In this document: one piece after another, positions 1 to 9,656 of the stretch
Position numbering within the stretch: position 1 is the first letter of the stretch
Layout of the letters: the number at the start of each line of letters is the position of its first letter
Source of the DNA: Mariprofundaceae bacterium
GTDB lineage: Bacteria > Pseudomonadota > Zetaproteobacteria > Mariprofundales > Mariprofundaceae
Assembly (NCBI GenBank): GCA_030950745.1
Contig: JAUZQZ010000063.1
Location: 1-32,001, forward strand
DNA length: 32,001 nucleotides
Direction: 5' to 3'
Notes under the pieces: model-generated
Told to the model about the DNA's origin: nothing
Seen by the model: the letters and a program-made list of their open reading frames with translations, nothing else
Database searches by the model: none
Position numbers and translations under genes: made by a program

Positions 1-112
1 GCGGCAATCGGCTTCCCCACTTCGGCCCATTTCCGAGCTGGAATTTCGGTCCATGGAACCACCATGCACCTCATTCCACCCCGAAAATGGACTCAAAGTG
101 GGATTGCCGCTC
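1..112. repeat. Imperfect long inverted repeat at the window edge
   Basis: GCGGCAATC (1-9) vs GATTGCCGC (104-112); CCCACTT (17-23) vs AAGTGGG (97-103); CCATTTCCGAGCTGGAAT (27-44) vs reverse complement of 73-90 (15/18). May extend beyond the window. Confidence 0.5.
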
Positions 113-176
113 ATCCACCCAGAGTTTTGCAAGTGGCTCAAGTTGTACGCCGCTTGTTTTTCGGAAATAAGAGAAT

Positions 177-1538
177 TCACGCAGCCTGATTGCCAAGCCA
201 TCCTTCAACCAGTTCACGCATTTCAGCCATCCGGGATTTGTCGGGAGCTTCGAAACGCAGCACCAGCGAGGGTTGGGTGTTGGAGGCGCGCAGCAAAGCC
301 CATCCATCACCAAATTCCAGCCGCATACCGTCCACATCAATGATGCGATAGCCCAGCGAGGCGAAGTGTGTCTTGGCTTCTTCCACCAGATCAAACTTGC
401 GGTCATCCGGGCAATCCACCCGGATTTCCGGCGTGGTAACGGAATCGGGGATATCCGAAAGCATGTGTGAGAGTGGGCTGTTCTGGCTGGCCACTGCTTG
501 CATGATGCGCGCACCGGCATATACGGCATCGTCAAATCCGAAGAAACGGTCGGCAAAGAACATGTGGCCACTCATTTCACCGGCCAGCAATGCACCGGTC
601 TCCTTCATCTTGGCCTTGATCGGGGAATGGCCCGTGCGCCACATGATGGGGTTCCCGCCATGCGCGGCAATATCGTCATACATATGCCGGGAGCATTTGA
701 CTTCAGAGATAATGGTTGCGCCGGGATGTTGCTTAAGCAGGTGGCGGGAGAGTAGCAGGAGCAGCATGTCGCCATAAATAATACGGCCCTGTTCATCGAC
801 CACGCCGATACGGTCGCCGTCACCGTCAAAGGCTATCCCCAGGTCCGCACCCTGTTCTACAACGGTACGGATAATGTCCCGCATGTTTTCTGCTACGGTC
901 GGGTCGGGATGATGGTTGGGGAATGTGCCATCCGGTTCGCAGTAGAGTTCGATGACCTCGCAGCCCAGATCACGGTAAATCGGTCCGGCAAGTATGCCTG
1001 ACGGACCGTTTCCCGCATCAATTACCACCTTGAGTGGCCGGGCCAGCGTACAATCGGATGCCACGAAAGCCTTGTAATCGCCGTGGATATGCGCCTCGGT
1101 TGTTTTGCCGCGCTGTGGCGCCCTGGCGGGCGGGGACAGAATCAGGGATTTGATACGTTGAATGTCCTCACCATGCAGACTATCTCGATCCCGCATCATC
1201 TTGAAACCATTGTAATCAGCGGGATTATGGCTAGCTGTAATCTGGATGCAGCCTGCGCCATCCAGATGAAATACCCCGTAATAGGCAAGCGGGGTCGGAC
1301 CCATACCGATATCCATGACATTCCTGCCACCATCACGTACACCCTCAATTACAGCTGCCATCAGCGAAGGGCCGGACAGGCGTACATCCCGCCCGACAAT
1401 CACCGGGCGCGTTTCATCTTCTGGCAGCAGCGCGGTGTAGGCCAGCCCCAGCCGGTAAGCGATGTCATCAGTAATTTCGCTTCCGACGATACCCCGGATA
1501 TCGTATTCGCGGAAGGTGTGATGTGGGAATCTCTGCAT
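177..1538 (-). CDS. Phosphomannomutase/phosphoglucomutase
   Basis: 453 aa ORF; EYDIRGIVG start, phosphoserine loop TASHNP, metal loop DGDGDR, C-terminal RASNTQP typical of alpha-D-phosphohexomutases. Confidence 0.93.
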   Translation of the reverse strand: MQRFPHHTFREYDIRGIVGSEITDDIAYRLGLAYTALLPEDETRPVIVGRDVRLSGPSLMAAVIEGVRDGGRNVMDIGMGPTPLAYYGVFHLDGAGCIQITASHNPADYNGFKMMRDRDSLHGEDIQRIKSLILSPPARAPQRGKTTEAHIHGDYKAFVASDCTLARPLKVVIDAGNGPSGILAGPIYRDLGCEVIELYCEPDGTFPNHHPDPTVAENMRDIIRTVVEQGADLGIAFDGDGDRIGVVDEQGRIIYGDMLLLLLSRHLLKQHPGATIISEVKCSRHMYDDIAAHGGNPIMWRTGHSPIKAKMKETGALLAGEMSGHMFFADRFFGFDDAVYAGARIMQAVASQNSPLSHMLSDIPDSVTTPEIRVDCPDDRKFDLVEEAKTHFASLGYRIIDVDGMRLEFGDGWALLRASNTQPSLVLRFEAPDKSRMAEMRELVEGWLGNQAA

Positions 1539-1632
1539 GTGTGCAAGGATAACATTTGGTGTAAATCACTCAAGCACGCTATCGTTTAATGGTGCTTGCC
1601 ATGAAGTGGGTCAGAGATAGGCTCACCGATTC

Positions 1633-3579
1633 ATGTCCGAGCTTAATCCACAACAATATGAAGCTGTTTTCCATCGCAAAGGACCTTTGCTGGTGTTGGC
1701 GGGTGCGGGTTCGGGGAAAACGCGTGTGATTACTGAGCGCATTGCCGCTCTGGTGGAACGTGATGTGCCGCTGGATGCGATTACGGCTGTGACATTTACC
1801 AATAAGGCTGCGCGGGAAATGCGCCAGCGTTTGACTGCGCGATTGGGTGATCAGAGCAAGAAATTGCGTATCTGTACATTTCATGCTCTGGGGCTATCCA
1901 TGTTACGCGAGTATGCCGGGCTTGCCGGCAGAAAACCGAACGTGTCCGTATTTGCCGGGTCGGAGCAACGCTCGGCATTGCGCAGTGTCTTGCAGGATAT
2001 GCGTCTGCCCGCCGATATCAAACAGATTGACGCGATGCTCGGCCGCATATCCAAACTGAAGAGCGGTCTTGCCGTGGCTGATGACCCGGGTTTGCAGATG
2101 GTACGAGACCGTTACGATAAGCTGTTGGCACGCATGAATGCAGTGGATTTCGATGATTTACTTATTCTTCCGATTCAAATGTTACAGAAAGATACGTCGA
2201 TGCTGGCGCTTTGGCGGGAACGTTGCCGCTATATGCTGGTGGATGAATATCAGGACAGCAGCCGGGTCCAATATGATTTTATACGCCTGCTTGTACCACC
2301 GGATGGGAATCTGACCGTCGTGGGTGATGATGATCAGTCCATCTACGGCTGGCGTGGTGCTGAAATCAGCAATCTGTTCCGGCTTGATGAAGATTATCCG
2401 GGATTGACGGTCATCAGGATGGAGGAAAATTACCGTTCAACTGGCGCCATTCTCCACACAGCCAATGCGTTGATCGGCAACAATAGCCAGCGGATGGGTA
2501 AACAATTGCGTGCCAATCTGGGGCAGGGTAAGCCCTTGCGCATATGGGAGACTGCGACACCCGAAGATGAAGCCGGGCGTGTTGCGGCTGATATTGTAGC
2601 GAGACATGCAACTTCAAAAAGCAAATGGGATGATTTTTGCATTCTTTACCGTGCTTCGTATCAATCACGCCCACTTGAACTGGCGCTGCGCGAGCGGGGA
2701 GCGCCTTACCATGTCAGTGGCGGTATCTCCTTCTTTGAGCGGACGGAGGTGCGCGATGTACTGGCCTGGCTACGCCTGATTGCCAATGCCGATGACGATC
2801 TGGCTTTTTTGCGGGCGGTAACGCGTCCTCGCCGTGGTTTGGGGGACAAGGCTTTGGGCGCACTGGGGCTGTTCGCACAGGAGTGCCAGCTTTCATTGTT
2901 GGATACATGCTTTCGGGATGATTTTGTACACAAGCGTGCTCCGGTTTTTACTGTTTTCGCTAATCTGATTGTTGAACTGGAACATTGTTTCCTGCACGGC
3001 GAAGCGGATGATGCATTTGATACTCTGCTGGCCGATTCCGGTATCGAAACCATGCTTGAAGCTGAGGCCGATGATGAAAAGGAATTAAATTTCCGTATGG
3101 CCAATGTCCATGAATTACGACGCTGGTGGATGCTACATGCTGAGAAAGGCGGGAAACTTGATGCTTTCATTCAGCGGTTGACTCTTTTCACGGATAAGGA
3201 TGGTGACGAAAGCGGTGATGCCGTGCGATTGATGACGGTGCATGCGGCCAAGGGGCTGGAGTTTGACCATGTGTATATCGTGGGGATGGAAGAAGGCAGT
3301 TTTCCGCACAAGAATGCCGTGGAAGAGCAACGCATGGAAGAGGAGCGGCGCCTGATGTATGTGGCAATGACCCGTGCGCGCTTTTATTTGACGTTAAGCC
3401 ATGCCAGAAAGAAACGGCGCTTTGGGCAAGTCGAGATTCAGTCGCCCTCTCCGTTTTTGGGCGAACTGGGCGATGTGCATGTGCAGTGGGTGGATAAGGA
3501 ACCGGAGTCTGAGGCTTCAATGGAGGAAAGTGAGTCGCATATGGCGGCCATGCGCAAGGCGCTGGGACTGGTTAACTGA
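1633..3579 (+). CDS. rep: ATP-dependent DNA helicase, Rep/UvrD (SF1) family
   Basis: 648 aa; LNPQQYEAV, Walker A AGAGSGKTRVI, DEYQDSS, GDDDQSIYGWRGA, VRLMTVHAAKGLEFDHVY, RRLMYVAMTRA motifs. Confidence 0.93.
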   Translation: MSELNPQQYEAVFHRKGPLLVLAGAGSGKTRVITERIAALVERDVPLDAITAVTFTNKAAREMRQRLTARLGDQSKKLRICTFHALGLSMLREYAGLAGRKPNVSVFAGSEQRSALRSVLQDMRLPADIKQIDAMLGRISKLKSGLAVADDPGLQMVRDRYDKLLARMNAVDFDDLLILPIQMLQKDTSMLALWRERCRYMLVDEYQDSSRVQYDFIRLLVPPDGNLTVVGDDDQSIYGWRGAEISNLFRLDEDYPGLTVIRMEENYRSTGAILHTANALIGNNSQRMGKQLRANLGQGKPLRIWETATPEDEAGRVAADIVARHATSKSKWDDFCILYRASYQSRPLELALRERGAPYHVSGGISFFERTEVRDVLAWLRLIANADDDLAFLRAVTRPRRGLGDKALGALGLFAQECQLSLLDTCFRDDFVHKRAPVFTVFANLIVELEHCFLHGEADDAFDTLLADSGIETMLEAEADDEKELNFRMANVHELRRWWMLHAEKGGKLDAFIQRLTLFTDKDGDESGDAVRLMTVHAAKGLEFDHVYIVGMEEGSFPHKNAVEEQRMEEERRLMYVAMTRARFYLTLSHARKKRRFGQVEIQSPSPFLGELGDVHVQWVDKEPESEASMEESESHMAAMRKALGLVN

Positions 3580-5215
3580 AATCGAAACCGAGACGTTGCG
3601 AAGTATGCAATTCTTCGGCACGCACTGCTTTTACAATGGCATAGTTCGGGCCGGTTTCAACCACTGACTGTACCTTGAAATGGGCACTTTTGCTCTCATC
3701 CGAGATGATAAAGGCCATTTTCTGCATGATATGGGCGTCCGGAAAAATAACGGTCAGATCCTTTTTCCCCGGCTTGACCAGAAGAGGCCACGCCCGTCCC
3801 TTGATGGAATCGTCTTCAGCGCCACCCATCATCGCGCCTTTCATTAAACGGTATTTTTCACGGATAAAATGTAGTCCAATACGTTGTTCACCCGGCTTGG
3901 GTTCCTTGAACCAGCGGATAAAGGCCAGCATGGGTTCATTTTTGTGGGGAAGCCAGTTTATTCCGACAATAGCGCCTACGCCATTTTCCAGCGGCTCGAA
4001 AGAGACGCGTTCCAGACAGGCGCCACCTTTACTGATATCAATGACCGACCATGCCGCAGCACTGACCCGCTCTGTTGGCGCATATTCATATTCATTCATC
4101 ACCAGAGCGGTGCGTGATTCAACCATGGCTTTGTTCAGGCGTGGTTCGAAAATGACACGCACACCGGCATAATCCTGTCTTTCGTGTACGCGTTTCCTGG
4201 CATGCATGGATTCAAGGATGGCGTTGCCACCGATAATGGTGGCATGCAGAGCCTCTTCGGTATGCAGATCCTGTTTTTGCAAAGCAGGACTGTTCAACAC
4301 GGTTTCCACCCGGTTAACGGCGGTTACCAGACGGTCAACGAATTCATCCATGGGGATGGCAATCCCATCCGATATGAATTCAGACGGAAGTCTGGAGGTA
4401 ACGTCCGGCGCGGTATGCGGTCGCATGAAATTGGTAAAAAGAAAGCTTGCACCTTCAAGATCAGCGGGTGCATCTCCCTTATGGCAGAAGCGGGGTTTAA
4501 GCACGCCAATATGATTCCTGAGTTCCTGCCAAATTATTTTCTGAATTGCCTTAGGCTTTCCAAAGAAATCCAGTTTGCGCAGGAGTTCGTGGCTGGATAC
4601 AGCCCTTTCCAGACGATCGATTTCGGAGGCCGAATCCTCGGGTAAAACAGGCAGTACGGCCAGTCCCAGGCGGGAAAGATCGAACACCTGCCGTGTGGCG
4701 ATAACGGCTGGCACCCGGTATTCCTCAAGCCCCTGGCGTAACAGCTTTGCGGCCAATTCAATTGCATTAGCTGCCATATCCACAACGATACGGTAATAAC
4801 CGGGTTGAGACCGCGCTGCTTTCTGCACCATGTTCACGCCAATTTTGTGCGCGTTCAGGACGGCTGCGGTCATTTCCGCATCAAACAGTTCCAGTTCACG
4901 TTCAAATCGGTTCAGTACCTTCAGGCGAAAATGCAGAGGGATCAGTGGGTTGGAATTCAGGCGGCCCAGATAATCTTTCATGCTGCGGCGCAGGATGTCG
5001 GTTTCTTCGGGTGAAGATCCGATAATGTATTTGGCCAGCCGCTTTTCAATATCCATGAAGGGTAGGGTAATGGCATCCGTGAGTAATTCGGCCTTACCTA
5101 GTTTCAGCCGCTGGGGATGCAAACGTAAATCCGTATCCAACTCGAAGGATACGGTCTCCATCAGGCGTCGCGCGGATTCTTGATTTACTTGTTTTTCATT
5201 ATCCATGGCATGCAT
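3572..5215 (-). CDS. Uncharacterised protein with PilZ-like C-terminal region
   Basis: 547 aa ORF; C-terminal DISKGGACLE resembles the PilZ D/NxSxxG motif, followed by a beta-rich segment ending RIGLHFI. N-terminal ~350 aa is helical with no family recognised. Confidence 0.6.
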   Translation of the reverse strand: MHAMDNEKQVNQESARRLMETVSFELDTDLRLHPQRLKLGKAELLTDAITLPFMDIEKRLAKYIIGSSPEETDILRRSMKDYLGRLNSNPLIPLHFRLKVLNRFERELELFDAEMTAAVLNAHKIGVNMVQKAARSQPGYYRIVVDMAANAIELAAKLLRQGLEEYRVPAVIATRQVFDLSRLGLAVLPVLPEDSASEIDRLERAVSSHELLRKLDFFGKPKAIQKIIWQELRNHIGVLKPRFCHKGDAPADLEGASFLFTNFMRPHTAPDVTSRLPSEFISDGIAIPMDEFVDRLVTAVNRVETVLNSPALQKQDLHTEEALHATIIGGNAILESMHARKRVHERQDYAGVRVIFEPRLNKAMVESRTALVMNEYEYAPTERVSAAAWSVIDISKGGACLERVSFEPLENGVGAIVGINWLPHKNEPMLAFIRWFKEPKPGEQRIGLHFIREKYRLMKGAMMGGAEDDSIKGRAWPLLVKPGKKDLTVIFPDAHIMQKMAFIISDESKSAHFKVQSVVETGPNYAIVKAVRAEELHTSQRLGFDFS

Positions 5216-5276
5216 TCATGTTTTTTATAGTCGCCATGGCATCTTGATAGACGCACGCGCATGGTTTGTCAAAGGA

Positions 5277-6677
5277 TTAATCACCAATCTGAATGCGTTC
5301 GACCAGTTCGCGTACGCTTGGAATAAAGCCATTTGCATAGAATGGGTCTTCGGAAAAACGGTAGGCAGCGTGACCGGCAAACATTAAATGTGAATCCGGT
5401 TCGGCACCGTGCGCAATTTCCTGTAAGGTCTTTTGGATACAAAAGCTTCGCGGGTCTGCCTTGCGCCCCGTTGTACCTGCTTCATTGGCCGCCCAGTTGG
5501 AAAAACGGCATTGCGACAGGCAGCCCATACAGCCCAACTGATCTTCCCTGATTTCCTTTGCTTTTTCCGGCGTGACGAACACCAGTGTTGAATCAGGTGT
5601 GGGCAAGGCTTTGGCGTAGCCATCCAGAATCCAGTTGTCCGCGAGTTTGCGGTCATATTTGGTGACAAACACTTCGCGGTTGCGGACGCCGAAGGTAAGC
5701 GGAGTAATATGATCATCAGCCGGGCGATCCATGAAGGGAATTTCACGGTCGTTGCGTTCATACAATTCGTGCAGAAAGTTATTGTAAACTGCTGATGAGT
5801 AAAATCCGGTCGGCGAGAACCTGTTCAGTTTGATATCACCATCTTTCAATTGTAAAAGGCGTTTCTTCCATGCATCAGAAATTGGGCTTTCACGGGTCAG
5901 GAGCGTACGGGTGCCGAACTGGAATGCGATTGGGCCGATTTCCGGATTATCCATCCAGTCGGACCATTCGCGCAGAAACCAGACGCCGCCTGCCATAATA
6001 ATGGTGGTGTCTTGCAGACCGAGCTCGTTCATGGTTTTGCGCAGTTCGGCGACGCGCGGATAGGGATCGCCCGGTTTTTCCGGGTCCTCGGCGTTGGATA
6101 AACCGTTGTGTCCACCAGCCAGCCACGGGTCTTCGTAGACCACGCCACCGAGCCATTCCGGAAACTTGCGATAGGATCTGAGCCAAAGGGCGCGAAACGC
6201 GCGGGCCGAGGAAATAATAGGATAATAATACACCTTGTATTGCGCCGATATGGGTGCCAGACGGAACGGCATACCGGCACCGCAGGTGACGCCGTGGATC
6301 AGGCCCCTGGCACCTTCCAGAACACCGTGAAGCACACGTTCGGCGCCAGCCATTTCCCACAGGATATTGGCATGAATGCGGCCCTCGCCACCAGCGCGGT
6401 CATGTGCATTTTTCGCCTGGCTGATACCACCGGCAATCGCCTGGCTAACCAGTTCCTCGAAACGCGCTTTGCGGCTTTTGCCGTGATAAACGGTACGGAT
6501 GATATTGCCTTGCTCATCCACGCTATCCGCATTGACTGCCGAAAATGTGCCAATACCGCCTGCTGCGGCCCATGCGCCGGAACTTTCCCCGTTGGACACG
6601 GCAACGCCCTTGCCTCCCTCAATCAGGGGCAGAACTTCCTTGCCGGACATCATCACGGGCTTGAGCATCATAGGCAT
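5277..6677 (-). CDS. Nitronate monooxygenase / 2-nitropropane dioxygenase-like flavoprotein with C-terminal Cys cluster
   Basis: 466 aa; TIM-barrel-like GKGVAVSNGESSGAWAAAGGIGTFSAV, IIMAGGVWFLREW, GPIAFQFGTRTLLTRESPIS; C-terminal LGCMGCLSQCRFSNWAANE. Confidence 0.75.
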   Translation of the reverse strand: MPMMLKPVMMSGKEVLPLIEGGKGVAVSNGESSGAWAAAGGIGTFSAVNADSVDEQGNIIRTVYHGKSRKARFEELVSQAIAGGISQAKNAHDRAGGEGRIHANILWEMAGAERVLHGVLEGARGLIHGVTCGAGMPFRLAPISAQYKVYYYPIISSARAFRALWLRSYRKFPEWLGGVVYEDPWLAGGHNGLSNAEDPEKPGDPYPRVAELRKTMNELGLQDTTIIMAGGVWFLREWSDWMDNPEIGPIAFQFGTRTLLTRESPISDAWKKRLLQLKDGDIKLNRFSPTGFYSSAVYNNFLHELYERNDREIPFMDRPADDHITPLTFGVRNREVFVTKYDRKLADNWILDGYAKALPTPDSTLVFVTPEKAKEIREDQLGCMGCLSQCRFSNWAANEAGTTGRKADPRSFCIQKTLQEIAHGAEPDSHLMFAGHAAYRFSEDPFYANGFIPSVRELVERIQIGD

Positions 6678-6743
6678 ATATTGTCCTTTCGATTGAGTCG
6701 GTTAATCTTGCCAAACCTAACTGACGAACAGGTGGCTGGAAAC

Positions 6744-7880
6744 ATGATTATTGGCATCCCCAGAGAAATCAAGAATCGCGAGCATCGCGTGGCGATCACC
6801 CCCGGTGGTGTACGGCAACTGGTGCAGGACGGACATAAAGTGTGCGTGGAGCATGGGGCGGGCGTTGGAAGCTGTTTCTCCGATGCGGATTATGAAGCTG
6901 CGGGCGCATGTATTGTTGCAACGCCTGAGGATGTATGGGCGGCTAATCTTGTGCTTAAAATCAAGGAACCATTGCCGGAGGAATATGTCCACCTGAGGCC
7001 CGGGCAATGCCTTTTTACCTACCTGCACCTGGCTGCAGTGCCGGAATTGCTGGATATATTACTGGAAAAAAGTGTGCGCGCCATTGGCTATGAGACTGTA
7101 CAGATGGACGATGGAAGTTTACCGCTGCTTGCGCCCATGAGCCGGGTTGCCGGGCGTTTGGCAACCCAGATCGGCGCATCGTTATTACAGAAGGAGAATG
7201 GAACGCCGTATCCGGGAAGGGGTGTGTTGATGGGCGGGATTGATGGCGCCCCCCCTGCGCATGTGCTGGTTCTCGGGGGCGGAAATGTTGGCTGCAATGC
7301 CGCAGAGGTGGCCTTAGGTATGGGGGCGTCGGTGCAGATTCTGGATGCCAGTGCGGACTGTGTATCTCGACTCAGGCAGCGGTTCTCAGGGTTTGGTGAT
7401 GCTTGCGATGTGCGCTTCTTTGCCGAACAACTGATGTTCGAGGCGCTGGAAACATGCGACCTGCTGATTGGCGCGGCGCTGATTCCGGGTGAACATGCGC
7501 CGCTCCTGCTCACACCATCGTATCTGGAACGGATGGCCGGTGGCGTGTTTGTGGATGTGGCCATTGATCAGGGAGGCATTTCACAAACCAGCCGTCCGAG
7601 TAGCTATGATGAACCGGTGTATGTCGAAGCGGGTGTCTTGCATTGTTGCCTGCCCAATCTTCCGGCTGCCGTGCCGGTGAGCGCCACCCAGGCGTTAACG
7701 CACGCAACCTTTCCCTACGTTCGGCATCTGGCAAACGCGGGCATGGATGCTGTACACGAAGATACCGCGCTTGCCCGTGGCGTGAATACATGGGATGGTC
7801 ATGTCACGCACCGGGGTGTTGCGCATGCCTTGGGCCGCTCTTTCCGCGCAGACCTTGACATGGGGAAAGCCATGCCCTAG
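6744..7880 (+). CDS. ald: Alanine dehydrogenase
   Basis: MIIGIPREIKNREHRVAITPGGV start (trimmed from longer ORF 6108..7880), TYLHLAAVPEL, APMSRVAGRLATQIGA, VLVLGGGNVGCNAAEVALGMGASV. Confidence 0.93.
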   Translation: MIIGIPREIKNREHRVAITPGGVRQLVQDGHKVCVEHGAGVGSCFSDADYEAAGACIVATPEDVWAANLVLKIKEPLPEEYVHLRPGQCLFTYLHLAAVPELLDILLEKSVRAIGYETVQMDDGSLPLLAPMSRVAGRLATQIGASLLQKENGTPYPGRGVLMGGIDGAPPAHVLVLGGGNVGCNAAEVALGMGASVQILDASADCVSRLRQRFSGFGDACDVRFFAEQLMFEALETCDLLIGAALIPGEHAPLLLTPSYLERMAGGVFVDVAIDQGGISQTSRPSSYDEPVYVEAGVLHCCLPNLPAAVPVSATQALTHATFPYVRHLANAGMDAVHEDTALARGVNTWDGHVTHRGVAHALGRSFRADLDMGKAMP

Positions 7881-7952
7881 ACATACCCATATGAAAAAGA
7901 TGGATGATTTGGGAATGAAGTATTTTTCCGGTACACGCATCCGGATGCCGGC

Positions 7953-9461
7953 ATGATTGATCCGCATTTGCTGGCTACGGCCATGGATCAATCCAGCGAG
8001 GCGGTGATTATTACGGACCGGCGCGGGCGCATTGAATACGTCAATGCCGCCTTTGGCCATATGATGGGCATTGCCCCCGAGGATTTAATGGATCAGCCAA
8101 TCCATGAGTATGAACCGCGCATGGCGGGAGAAGGCTGGCGGCGCTCTTTCCTGGACTGCGTGGCGAGGCGGGGGAAACCATGGCGGGAGGAAATCCGGGA
8201 GAAAGGATGGCAGACGGGAGAGGGCATCCGGGTCGTTGATTATTCCACCACGCCTGTCCGGGTAGATGGCCGCATCACGCATTTCGTCACCATCAAGCGG
8301 GACATCAGTTCCCGGCGAAATCTGGAGCAGCAATTGCAACAGGCGCAGAAGATGGAGGTGGTGGGCGCGCTGGCCGGAGGTATTGCCCATAACTTCAATA
8401 ATATGCTGGCCGCGCTGAATGGTAATGTGTATCTGCTGAACAGCATGCTGGACGGGGAATGGGATGCGGCCAAAGCCCGCGCGAAGCTGGATGCGATGAA
8501 CGGAGTCATCATGCGCGCCGCGGAGCATATTCGCGGATTATTATCCTTCGCCCGCAAGGGGCGGATGGATGTCAAAGTCTTTCCGCTTGCGCCGCTGGTT
8601 AAGGAAACACTAAAGCTGGCGGCCTCAGGCGTGCCGGAAGCCATACGTCTGGAAACGGATGTACCCGCTGACGATGATTTGCTGGTGAACAGCGACGCGG
8701 CACAGTTGCAACAGGCATTGCTGAATCTCATCAACAATGCCGTGGATGCGCTGGAGGACGTGGAACAAGCCCTTATTCGCGTGGAAGTCGCGGCAGTGGA
8801 CAGGGCGGGAAAGCGGCATGCATGCATCACGGTGACGGACAACGGTTGTGGCATGCCACAACATCTTCTGACCAAGGTTTGCGATCCGTATTTCACGACC
8901 AAACAACCGGGCAAGGGGACGGGGCTTGGGCTGGCGATGGTCAGCGGTATGGCGGATCAATGCAAGGGGATGTTTTCCATCGAGAGCCTTAAGGGGAAGG
9001 GGACGACGGTTCGCCTCTGTCTGCCGCTGGAGAAACACGAACAGCTTTCATCCAGTGACATGCCGGCCATGGCGGAAGCAGTCACTGGCCGGGGCGCATG
9101 CGTGCTCTGGGTGGATGATGACGACGATGTGCGCGAAACCGGGGCGGAAGCGCTGCGTAGCGCGGGATTTCATGTGTTGACCGCGGTGGACGGGCAGGAT
9201 GCCCTGAATGTGTTTCTTGAGCGGCGCGGTGAAATTCATGCCGCGGTGATGGATGTGATCATGCCGGAGATGGGTGGCGTCAAAGCTGCGCGGCGCATGA
9301 ACGAGGTGCGGCCCTCTTTACCCATTATATTGATGAGCGGATATGACAGTAGTGGAGAAGCGCAAACCGCATGTGATGAAGGTATCTGCGAAGGGGTCAT
9401 TAGCAAACCGGTTCAACCCGGGCAGCTTGCCGCAATGTTGCAATCTTTGATTCATGATTGA
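7953..9461 (+). CDS. PAS-domain hybrid sensor histidine kinase with C-terminal receiver domain
   Basis: PAS ([19 protein letters not shown]), H-box [15 protein letters not shown]-box [10 protein letters not shown]-boxes DNGCGMP and [25 protein letters not shown] / [12 protein letters not shown]. Confidence 0.92.
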   Translation: MIDPHLLATAMDQSSEAVIITDRRGRIEYVNAAFGHMMGIAPEDLMDQPIHEYEPRMAGEGWRRSFLDCVARRGKPWREEIREKGWQTGEGIRVVDYSTTPVRVDGRITHFVTIKRDISSRRNLEQQLQQAQKMEVVGALAGGIAHNFNNMLAALNGNVYLLNSMLDGEWDAAKARAKLDAMNGVIMRAAEHIRGLLSFARKGRMDVKVFPLAPLVKETLKLAASGVPEAIRLETDVPADDDLLVNSDAAQLQQALLNLINNAVDALEDVEQALIRVEVAAVDRAGKRHACITVTDNGCGMPQHLLTKVCDPYFTTKQPGKGTGLGLAMVSGMADQCKGMFSIESLKGKGTTVRLCLPLEKHEQLSSSDMPAMAEAVTGRGACVLWVDDDDDVRETGAEALRSAGFHVLTAVDGQDALNVFLERRGEIHAAVMDVIMPEMGGVKAARRMNEVRPSLPIILMSGYDSSGEAQTACDEGICEGVISKPVQPGQLAAMLQSLIHD

Positions 9462-9515
9462 TGACTTCGTAAAGTCATCAAAGCGCCCATGGGCGGACTT
9501 TTTTACGACTTCATC
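9460..9515. repeat. Palindromic intergenic repeat; may also act as terminator of the kinase gene
   Basis: GATGACTT-CGTA-AAGTCATC (9460-9479), then CGCCC-AT-GGGCG (9484-9495), then GACTTTTTTACGACTTCATC (9496-9515), whose reverse complement (GATGAAGTCGTAAA) nearly matches the left flank GATGACTTCGTAAA. Confidence 0.7.
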
Positions 9516-9656
9516 CGGACTTGTTCAGAGCTTTGGATAAATCCCCGGCAATCATCCTGAACCCGAGGTAGGCATCCAGCGTTGCTTTCCGTATGCTTCG
9601 TCCCTGCTTGGCGGAGCGCTGATTCGCCTTTTTTCAGTAAGGAGAGCTTCCGAACA

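Noticed and set aside
6108-6743. N-terminal 212-aa extension of the ald ORF (6108..7880)
   Set aside because: Overlaps the nitronate monooxygenase-like gene antisense; canonical alanine dehydrogenase start MIIGIPREIK is at 6744.
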